Assembly (NCBI GenBank): GCA_021786915.1
Contig: JAJYMP010000275.1
Span: 1-6,780, forward strand
Source: Chloroflexota bacterium
GTDB taxonomy: Bacteria > Chloroflexota > Limnocylindria > Limnocylindrales > CSP1-4
Length of the DNA: 6,780 bases
Direction: 5' to 3'
Under the pieces are notes generated by a model that did not search any database, was not told where the DNA came from, and worked only from the letters and a program-made list of their open reading frames with translations. Below, in pieces: positions 1-5,753 of this stretch (positions are counted from its first letter, which is position 1; every line of letters begins with the position of its first letter). A program made the position numbers and the translations under genes.

Positions 1-1410
1 CTCGGCCGTCAGCCCCGGGTGGAGGCGCGCGACGGCGTCGGCCAGCCCGGCCGAGCTCGCGACCGTGGTGTCCGGGTCGCGGCCGGCCCAGATGTCGGCG
101 ATCGCGACCGCGTCGGCCGTGGCCAGCACCTCGGCGAAGTCGTCGAGCAGGGCGGCAGTCCGGTGGTAGGTCAGCGGCTCGTAGACCGCCCATACCCGCC
201 GGCCGGGCTCGCGCTGGCGCACGGCCGGGAGCGTCTCGCGGATGGCCGTGGGGTGGTGGCCGTAGTCGTCGTACACCACGACGCCCGCCGCCTCGCCCTT
301 GCGCTCCAGCCGCCGCACGACGCCTGGGAACGAGGCGACCGCCCCGAGGACGCCCCCGATGGCGTGCCCCGCCGCGAGGCAGGCGCCGATGACCCCCAGC
401 GCGTTCGCCGCGTTGTGGCGGCCGGCCGTCGGGAGGCGGACCTCGCGGGCGTCGCTGGAGCCGTGGGCGTTGCTGGGGTCGGACGGGCCGAGCTCCACGC
501 GGAGCAGCGTCCCGTCGGGCTCGGCGGCGAGGATGCGGCCCGTCAGGTCGGCCGCGCCGGGCGCGGCGTCGAGCGCCACCCGCAGGATGCGCCCGGGCCA
601 GTCGCCCAGCCGCCGCACCAGCGCCGCCACGCCGGCGTCGCCCACGTTCGCCACCAGGACCGGCGTGCGGTCGGCGGGCGAGCGACCTTCCGCGGCCCGA
701 CGGATCCACGCCTCGAACGAGGCGAGCACGGCGTCCCGGTCGGCGAAGACGTCGGGGTGGTCCCACTCGGCGGACGTCAGCACCGTCACGTCCGGCCGGT
801 ACGGGTCGAAGTTGCCGGCGTACTCGTCCGCCTCCACCACGAATGCCTCGCCGGCGCCGCGGCGGGCGGTCGCGGGCAGCCCGATGCCCGTGAGCGGGGC
901 CGGCAGCAGCGCTCCCACGAAGGCAGCCGGGTCCGCGCCGATCGCGGCGAGCGTGTGGACGAGCCAGCCGGCGCTCGTGCTCTTGCCGTGCGTCCCGGCC
1001 GCGGCCATCAGCAACCGCCCGTGCGCCGCATCGGCGACGACCTGCTGCCAGGGCTCGAGCGGGATGCCCGCCTCGCGCGCCGCCGCGAGCTCCGAGTTGT
1101 CGGGATCGATCGCGGTGAGCGCCTTGGTGACCGCGAGCCTCGCCGGACGGCGCGGCCCGGCGACGTGCGACGGGTCGTGCGCAGGGGCGACGTGGACGCC
1201 GACCGCGTCGAGCGCCGGCGTGTACTGGCTTGGGCCGCCCGGATCGCAGCCGTCGACATCCGCACCGGCCCACGCGGCCAGCAGCGCGGCGGCGGACGCG
1301 CCCGCACCCTGGGCGCCCACGATGTGGATGCGCTCGCCCGCCACGATCGGCCGGGCGGGTCGGGCGGGCGCCAGGCCCAGGCCGATCTCGCCAGCGCCGC
1401 GAACCGTCAC
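1..1410 (-). CDS. murC: UDP-N-acetylmuramate--L-alanine ligase (MurC-type Mur ligase), C-terminus cut by window edge
   Basis: Translation of the minus strand from the GTG at 1410 stays open to base 1 and gives 470 residues of a Mur ligase. MurC adds L-alanine to UDP-MurNAc with ATP in the cytoplasm, the first step of the peptidoglycan stem peptide. Visible in order: an N-terminal Rossmann-like domain with GAQGAGAS (32-39); the ATP P-loop GTHGKST (139-145, Lys143); EADEY (193-197); WDHPD with the metal-site His218; HNAAN (332-336); RRLE with Arg367; and DDYGHHP (381-387), which points to MurC rather than MurD/E/F. These match the Mur invariants (Lys, Glu, His, two Asn, Arg, Asp), so it should be active. 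About 40-50 C-terminal residues are probably missing. The GTG start overlaps the upstream TGA (GTGA) and has GAGG 7 nt before it. Odd points: the usual GIGGxGM and GTHGKT motifs are altered. Mpl, which ligates a tripeptide, is a less likely alternative. Confidence 0.88.
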   Translation of the reverse strand, partial: MTVRGAGEIGLGLAPARPARPIVAGERIHIVGAQGAGASAAALLAAWAGADVDGCDPGGPSQYTPALDAVGVHVAPAHDPSHVAGPRRPARLAVTKALTAIDPDNSELAAAREAGIPLEPWQQVVADAAHGRLLMAAAGTHGKSTSAGWLVHTLAAIGADPAAFVGALLPAPLTGIGLPATARRGAGEAFVVEADEYAGNFDPYRPDVTVLTSAEWDHPDVFADRDAVLASFEAWIRRAAEGRSPADRTPVLVANVGDAGVAALVRRLGDWPGRILRVALDAAPGAADLTGRILAAEPDGTLLRVELGPSDPSNAHGSSDAREVRLPTAGRHNAANALGVIGACLAAGHAIGGVLGAVASFPGVVRRLERKGEAAGVVVYDDYGHHPTAIRETLPAVRQREPGRRVWAVYEPLTYHRTAALLDDFAEVLATADAVAIADIWAGRDPDTTVASSAGLADAVARLHPGLTAE

Positions 1411-1898
1411 CGGCGCGCCTCGGCCGCCTCGATCAGCATCCGCAGGGCGGCCTCGGCGCTGGCCCGCTTGTTGCCCTCGCGGTCGTGCGGCCAGGCGAAC
1501 CGCTGCACGACGGGTGCCTCGCCGCCAGCCACCGCCACGTAGACGAGGCCGACCGGCTTGGCGTCGCTGCCCCCGTCCGGGCCCGCGACGCCTGTCACAC
1601 TCGCCGCGAGGTCTGCCGCGAGCCTGGCGCGGGCGCCCTCCGCCATCGCGACCGCCACCTGGGCTGAAACGGCGCCATGCTTGCTGAGCGCCTCGCCCGG
1701 GACCCCGAGCAGCGATGCCTTCACCTCGTCGCTGTAGGCCACGACGCCGCCCCGGAAGTACCCCGACGAGCCCGGCACCTGGGTGATCAGGTGGGCCACG
1801 AGGCCGCCCGTGCAGGACTCGGCGGTGGCGACGGTCAGGCCACGAGCGAGGCAGGCCTCCTGGAGGAGGCGGGCCTGTTCCTCCAGCGTGTCGGGCAT
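1407..1898 (-). CDS. pncC: CinA C-terminal domain protein, nicotinamide-nucleotide amidase (PncC-type)
   Basis: This 163-residue cytoplasmic protein is the CinA C-terminal domain alone, without the N-terminal MoCF-like domain of full CinA. The family deamidates nicotinamide mononucleotide to nicotinate mononucleotide, recycling the NMN released for example by NAD-dependent DNA ligase. Family motifs seen: TAESCTGG (25-32, with the presumed nucleophile Ser28), the SGYFRGGVVAYSDEVKASLLGV-type block (45-66), HGAVS (74-78) and VTGVAGPDGG (101-110). The length fits single-domain homologues. I chose the ATG at 1898, 2 nt after the RodZ stop, because it leaves a normal N-terminal helix. An in-frame GTG at 1949 would add 17 residues (MALRAAQPAGQDEPDVA) lying inside the end of rodZ and resembling no part of the family. 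Neither start has a clear Shine-Dalgarno, so translational coupling to rodZ is likely. The TGA overlaps the murC start. The family is certain; NMN amidase activity is inferred from homology. Confidence 0.92.
   Translation of the reverse strand: MPDTLEEQARLLQEACLARGLTVATAESCTGGLVAHLITQVPGSSGYFRGGVVAYSDEVKASLLGVPGEALSKHGAVSAQVAVAMAEGARARLAADLAASVTGVAGPDGGSDAKPVGLVYVAVAGGEAPVVQRFAWPHDREGNKRASAEAALRMLIEAAEARR
1418..1421 (-). promoter_or_regulatory. Ribosome binding site of murC
   Basis: GAGG with a 7-nt spacer precedes the GTG at 1410. It lies in the last codons of the upstream amidase gene (EAAEARR) and supports the overlapping GTGA start for murC. Confidence 0.5.
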
Positions 1899-1900
1899 GG

Positions 1901-3346
1901 CTACGTCCGGTTCGTCTTGGCCGGCGGGCTGGGCGGCGCGAAGAGCCACGTCTCAGGGTTCCCCGCGGTCGACATGCGCCCGAGGCTCTGGCCGTTCACG
2001 GTGAAGTACGTGGCACTCGACTTGCCCGTGCGGACCTCGACGGTGTGCTGGCCGGCGAAGGTCAGGGTCTTGCCCGGGTCGTAGACGACGCCCGCCGCGC
2101 CCGTGACCGGCGAGATGGTCCCGTCGACCCAGACCTTGAGCCACGCTCGCGCGCCCTTGATCTGGATCACGACGTTGACGCCCTGGTACTGGATGGACAC
2201 GTGGCGCGAGAGGGACGTGGTCTTGCCGTCGACCGACACCGCCGTGACCACGATCTCCCAGTTGCCGGCCGACAGATTGACCGGGGTCTCGAAGGAGCCG
2301 TCCGAGGCCACGTCCACGGTCACCGGTCCCACGTCCGGCGTTGCGCTTGGCCCCGGCGACGCGGACCCGCCCGGAGCGGCCGACGCACTCGGCTTGGCAG
2401 ACGGCGGGGACGAGGCGCCGGGCTTCGCGGACGGCGTGGCCGACGACGAGCCGGACTGGGCGGCCACCTGGTTCGCGGTCACGATCACCTTGGCCGCGTT
2501 GGTCGTCGTCCCGTTCACCGGGATCGCCCCGTTGGCGAAGCGGGCGCCCTCCGCTGGCGAGTCGAGCGCCAGCCCCGGCGCCTCCACCGCAGCGACCGGG
2601 ACCGTGATGAACAGCTTCACGGTCGTATCCGAGGGCTTGCCCGTCTCGGGGTCCACGGCGCTGACGTCGAACTCGTTGCGGCCCCGACGCAGCTCGACGT
2701 CCACGGTCCAGCGCCCGGCGCCGTCCGCGGACACCGTGTAGGGCTGGCTGAGGCCGGGATCGGTGATGGTGATCGAGGCGCCGGCGATCGAGGTGCCTCG
2801 GAGCGTGTACGAGGTGGTCCCGTCAGGCACGTTGATCACCGCCTGGGCAGGATCGGTGACCTCGATCGTGGGCGGCTTGTTGTAGCGCAGCAGCTGGACG
2901 CCGATGTACACGCCGAACGCGGCGATCAGGACCAGCAGGAGCGCGGCCACCACGAGGACCGGCGAGATCGTGAAGCCCTGGCGCGGCGCCTCGAGCGGGC
3001 GCGGCACGTTGAGCACGGGCTCGGCGGGCATCGCGAGGTCGCCCCGCTCGTGCTTCCACTGGCGCGTGACGTCCTCCGGGTCGAGCCCGAGGTACAGCGC
3101 GTAGTTGCGCAGGAACCCCTTGGTGTAGACCGATCCCGGCAGGTCGCCGTAGTCGCCTGCCTCGAGGGCCGCCAGGTAGCGCGCCCGGATCTTCGTCTCC
3201 CGCTCGGCGCGCAGAAGGTCCACGCCCTTGTGCTCGCGGGCGGCGATCAGCCGTTCAGGCAGCGTGGGTCCGGCATCGGGCGCGAAGCCCCGGGCCCCGT
3301 CACGCGCCTCAGCGCGAACTCGCCGTGCCTCGTCGCGAGCGGTCAT
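1901..3346 (-). CDS. rodZ: RodZ-like protein: cytoplasmic HTH, one membrane helix, Ig-like modules, DUF4115
   Basis: This 481-residue bitopic membrane protein has RodZ architecture. RodZ links the MreB cytoskeleton to the wall-elongation machinery. A charged, Arg-rich N-terminal stretch (1-28) leads into a HTH_25-type domain (about 28-97) with the hallmark RARYLAALEAGDY, LPGSVYTKGFLRNYA and YLGLDPEDV segments. One membrane helix lies at about 127-153 (VLVVAALLLVLIAAFGVYI). The outer part holds one bacterial Ig-like module (about 157-250), a second (about 257-388) interrupted by a Pro/Ser/Ala-rich linker (297-338), and a C-terminal DUF4115-like domain (about 389-460; ARAWLKVWVDG, GKTLTFAG, VEVRTG, YFTVNGQSLG). 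It is longer than the roughly 340-residue E. coli protein because of the Ig modules. The ATG overlaps the ftsK stop as ATGA and is preceded by GAGGA with a 6-nt spacer, which supports this start. No MreB gene is in view, so the shape role is inferred from domains. Confidence 0.88.
   Translation of the reverse strand: MTARDEARRVRAEARDGARGFAPDAGPTLPERLIAAREHKGVDLLRAERETKIRARYLAALEAGDYGDLPGSVYTKGFLRNYALYLGLDPEDVTRQWKHERGDLAMPAEPVLNVPRPLEAPRQGFTISPVLVVAALLLVLIAAFGVYIGVQLLRYNKPPTIEVTDPAQAVINVPDGTTSYTLRGTSIAGASITITDPGLSQPYTVSADGAGRWTVDVELRRGRNEFDVSAVDPETGKPSDTTVKLFITVPVAAVEAPGLALDSPAEGARFANGAIPVNGTTTNAAKVIVTANQVAAQSGSSSATPSAKPGASSPPSAKPSASAAPGGSASPGPSATPDVGPVTVDVASDGSFETPVNLSAGNWEIVVTAVSVDGKTTSLSRHVSIQYQGVNVVIQIKGARAWLKVWVDGTISPVTGAAGVVYDPGKTLTFAGQHTVEVRTGKSSATYFTVNGQSLGRMSTAGNPETWLFAPPSPPAKTNRT
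2333..2458 (-). repeat. Low-complexity Pro/Ser/Ala/Gly linker coding region in rodZ
   Basis: Codes for RodZ residues about 297-338, composed almost only of Ser, Ala, Pro, Gly, Lys and Thr, with imperfect repeats of the type SAKPGAS / SAKPSAS / GSASPGPSA. It is expected to be disordered and extracytoplasmic. It appears inside the second Ig-like module, not between modules. Confidence 0.75.
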
Positions 3347-5751
3347 GCGTCGTCCTCGTCCTCGGCGGCCGGACCGTCGTCACGACGGAGGACCACCCGG
3401 GCATTCGACCCGTCGAACGCCCCCACGTATCCGCGCGACTCCAGCTGGTCGATCATCCGGGCCGCGCGTGCATAGCCAACCTTGAGGCGCCGCTGGAGCA
3501 GGGACGCCGAGGCACGATCGTACTCCCGGATCACCGAAACGGCATCCGGCAGCAGGCGATCGGCCTCCTCCTCGGGCATGTCGCTCACGTTGCCCGTGGA
3601 CTCGTCGTCAGAGGTGATGATCGAGAGGTCGTAGTGCGGTTCCCCGTCCATCTGGGACCGCCAGTGCTCGGTGATCCGGTTGATCTCGGGGTCGGCGACG
3701 AACACGCCCTGGAGCCGCATCGCCCGCGGCAGGTCCGACGGCTGGTAGAGCATGTCGCCACGGCCGATCAGGTCCTCTGCCCCGGGCGCGTCGAGGATCG
3801 TGCGGCTGTCGATCTGGCTGGCCATCGCGAACGCGATCCGCGACGGGAAGTTCGCCTTGATCAGCCCGGTGACCACGTTGACCGACGGCCGCTGCGTGGC
3901 CAGGACCATGTGGATGCCGGTCGCGCGCGCCTTCTGGGCGAGGCGGACGATCGGGTCCTCGATGTTCTTGCCCTCGCGCATCATCAGGTCGGCGAGCTCG
4001 TCGATGACGATCACGATGTACGGCATGCGGTCGGCCGGGTCCGCCCGCGTCTCGTTGAAGCCCTTGATGTTGCGGGCCGTCGCGCCGGCGAACCGCCGAT
4101 AGCGGTTCTCCATCTCGTTGACCGCCCACTTGAGGGCGGACTTCGCGCGCTCGGGCTCCGTGATCACCGGCACGTACAGGTGCGGCAGCCCGTTGTACCC
4201 GGCGAGCTCCACGCGCTTGAGGTCCATCAGGATCATCCGGACCTCGGTCGGGTCGGCCTTGCACAGCAGGCTCGTGATCAGGGCGTTCACCATGACGCTC
4301 TTGCCGGAGCCGGTTGCGCCCGCGATCAGCAGGTGCGGCATCCGGGCGAGGTCGACCGCGGTTGCCTTGCCGGCGACGTCCCGGCCGAGGGCGAACATCA
4401 GTTTCGAGCCGCTGGGCCCGAAGTCCACCTCGTCGAAGATGCGCCGCAGCGAGACGACGTTGAACTCCGCATTGGGGATCTCGATGCCAACCGCGCTCTT
4501 GCCCGGGATCGGCGCCTCGATGCGGATGCTCCGCGCGGCGAGTGCCATGGCGAGGTCGTCCGAGAGCGCCTCGATCCGGCTGACCTTGACGTGGGGCGCC
4601 GGCTGGACCTCGTACTGGGTGACGACGGGTCCGGCATTGCGCCCGACGATGCTCGCCTCGATGCCGAAACTGGCCAGCTTCTCGATGATCCGCGTCTCGT
4701 TGTGCCGGTGGATCGCCTCGCGACTGGCCCCGTCCCCCGGTGCGGGCACGCGGTCCATCTCGAGCAGGTCCAGGCCCGGCAGGCTCCAGGCCACGCCCGC
4801 CCGGGTTGAGGGAGCGTCGCCGGCCTCGATGACGCCGTCGCCGTCGCGGTCCAGCGGGTGGGGGCCCGCATCGGGCTTCGACGCGAGCCCGGCCGCGATC
4901 CCCGCGCCGTCTGGGGCGTTCGCACCGAGGACGCGTTGGGGCGCGATCGTGGCGGAGATGGGCGCGGGCGCGGTGATCGCAGGGGGCGTCTGGGCCGTGT
5001 CCATGCCGAACAGGCCCGTCTGGCCCGGAGCGTCGCCCGGCGCGAGGCGCGGCGCCCGGCCGCGGCGGACCGTCGCCCCGCCGGCATCGCCGGGGTCCAG
5101 CGCGGAGGCGCCGTTGCCGGGTGTCCGCCCGTGGCGTCCCGTGACGGCGGCCGTGCCCTCGACGACCGGCCGCGCCGATGCGACCGTGCTCGAGATCGAC
5201 TTGCCGGCCCCGACCACCGGGTCGATCAATGCACGGAGGGGCCGCTGGATCACGATCAGCGTGGCCGCCACCATCACGCCCGCCAGCACGACCAGGCTCA
5301 CCGGGCTGCCGAGGACGTGCTCCAGGCTGCTCGCGAGAAATGTCCCGATCCGGCCGCCACCGCGCACCGGCAGGTACTCGAGCACCCCGAGGAACGCGAG
5401 GTAGGCCACGCCGCCAGCCACGAACCGCCACTGCCAGCCCGACGGCGGCGCGCTCCCCCACTCGACGTAGGCGCCGCCGCCGATGAGAAGCAGCGGCAGC
5501 AGGTAGCGGCCGCTGCCGAACAGCGGGTTGACCGTCTTCTGTGCCCACTCGGTCAGGGTCCCCTGCTGGGCGGGCAGGAAGATCATGATCAGGACCACGA
5601 CGCCCAGGACGAGCAGCACGAGCCCGAACAGCGAGCGCGCAACCTCCGGGCTGACGACGATCGAGGGCAGGCTCAGGCCGCGCGATGACGACCTCGACCT
5701 GCGACGCGAGGCAGTCGAGCGGCTGCTGCTGGAGCGTCGGCGCTGGGCCAC
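3343..5751 (-). CDS. ftsK: FtsK/SpoIIIE-family DNA translocase
   Basis: This 802-residue protein is a complete division-associated DNA pump, which moves chromosome ends through the closing septum as a membrane-anchored hexameric ATPase. A Ser/Arg-rich cytoplasmic tail (1-25) precedes about four membrane helices (near 38-60, 82-97, 108-128 and 149-168). A variable Gly/Ala/Pro linker (about 170-320) follows. The alpha/beta motor starts near 345 and contains QYEV, IRIEAPIPGKSAVGIEIPN, Walker A GATGSGKS (478-485, Lys484), Walker B IVIVIDELADLM (579-590, Asp584) and LATQRPSVNVVTGLIKANFPSRIAF (617-641). The C-terminal gamma winged helix (about 732-788; REYDRASASLLQRRLKVGYARAARMIDQLE) is the part that reads polarised chromosomal sequences in this family. 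The length is close to SpoIIIE. Its GTG start lies 2 nt after the RNase J stop with GAGGT 5 nt upstream. Odd points: an EF-hand-like loop at 301-312 and LMDLKRVEL where most homologues have a DPKRVEL-type segment. Confidence 0.96.
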   Translation of the reverse strand: MAQRRRSSSSRSTASRRRSRSSSRGLSLPSIVVSPEVARSLFGLVLLVLGVVVLIMIFLPAQQGTLTEWAQKTVNPLFGSGRYLLPLLLIGGGAYVEWGSAPPSGWQWRFVAGGVAYLAFLGVLEYLPVRGGGRIGTFLASSLEHVLGSPVSLVVLAGVMVAATLIVIQRPLRALIDPVVGAGKSISSTVASARPVVEGTAAVTGRHGRTPGNGASALDPGDAGGATVRRGRAPRLAPGDAPGQTGLFGMDTAQTPPAITAPAPISATIAPQRVLGANAPDGAGIAAGLASKPDAGPHPLDRDGDGVIEAGDAPSTRAGVAWSLPGLDLLEMDRVPAPGDGASREAIHRHNETRIIEKLASFGIEASIVGRNAGPVVTQYEVQPAPHVKVSRIEALSDDLAMALAARSIRIEAPIPGKSAVGIEIPNAEFNVVSLRRIFDEVDFGPSGSKLMFALGRDVAGKATAVDLARMPHLLIAGATGSGKSVMVNALITSLLCKADPTEVRMILMDLKRVELAGYNGLPHLYVPVITEPERAKSALKWAVNEMENRYRRFAGATARNIKGFNETRADPADRMPYIVIVIDELADLMMREGKNIEDPIVRLAQKARATGIHMVLATQRPSVNVVTGLIKANFPSRIAFAMASQIDSRTILDAPGAEDLIGRGDMLYQPSDLPRAMRLQGVFVADPEINRITEHWRSQMDGEPHYDLSIITSDDESTGNVSDMPEEEADRLLPDAVSVIREYDRASASLLQRRLKVGYARAARMIDQLESRGYVGAFDGSNARVVLRRDDGPAAEDEDDA
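3353..3357 (-). promoter_or_regulatory. Ribosome binding site of rodZ
   Basis: GAGGA with a 6-nt spacer precedes the ATG at 3346. It sits in the acidic C-terminal codons of ftsK (the EDEDDA tail), so the acidic tail of FtsK and the rodZ Shine-Dalgarno share the same bases. It fixes the rodZ start at the ATGA overlap. Confidence 0.65.
4816..4851 (-). other. EF-hand/dockerin-like calcium-loop motif in the FtsK linker
   Basis: FtsK residues 301-312 read DRDGDGVIEAGD, matching the DxDxDGxIxxxD calcium-binding loop, with Asp at loop positions 1, 3, 5 and 12. It lies in the otherwise Gly/Ala/Pro-rich linker between the membrane domain and the motor. Calcium binding is inferred from the loop pattern only. 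The flanks do not look like full EF-hand helices. Confidence 0.5.
5680..5742 (-). repeat. Ser/Arg-rich N-terminal tail coding region of FtsK
   Basis: FtsK residues 4-24 consist almost entirely of alternating Ser and Arg runs (RRRSSSSRS, SRRRSRSSSRG). It is a basic, probably disordered cytoplasmic tail just before the first membrane helix, in line with the positive-inside rule and possible DNA or lipid contact. Confidence 0.6.
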
Positions 5752-5753
5752 CC

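Noticed and set aside
19..1687. Long plus-strand open frames (507 and 462 codons) opposite murC and the amidase gene
   Set aside because: They are antisense to genes with clear family motifs. Their translations are Arg/Ala/Gly-rich, low in complexity and lack recognisable domains, as expected for shadow frames in very GC-rich DNA.
2045..4809. Plus-strand open frames of 476 and 494 codons opposite rodZ and ftsK
   Set aside because: Their composition (His, Asp, Arg, Val-rich) mirrors the complement of the real genes. No domain, no convincing start context and full overlap with conserved coding sequence.
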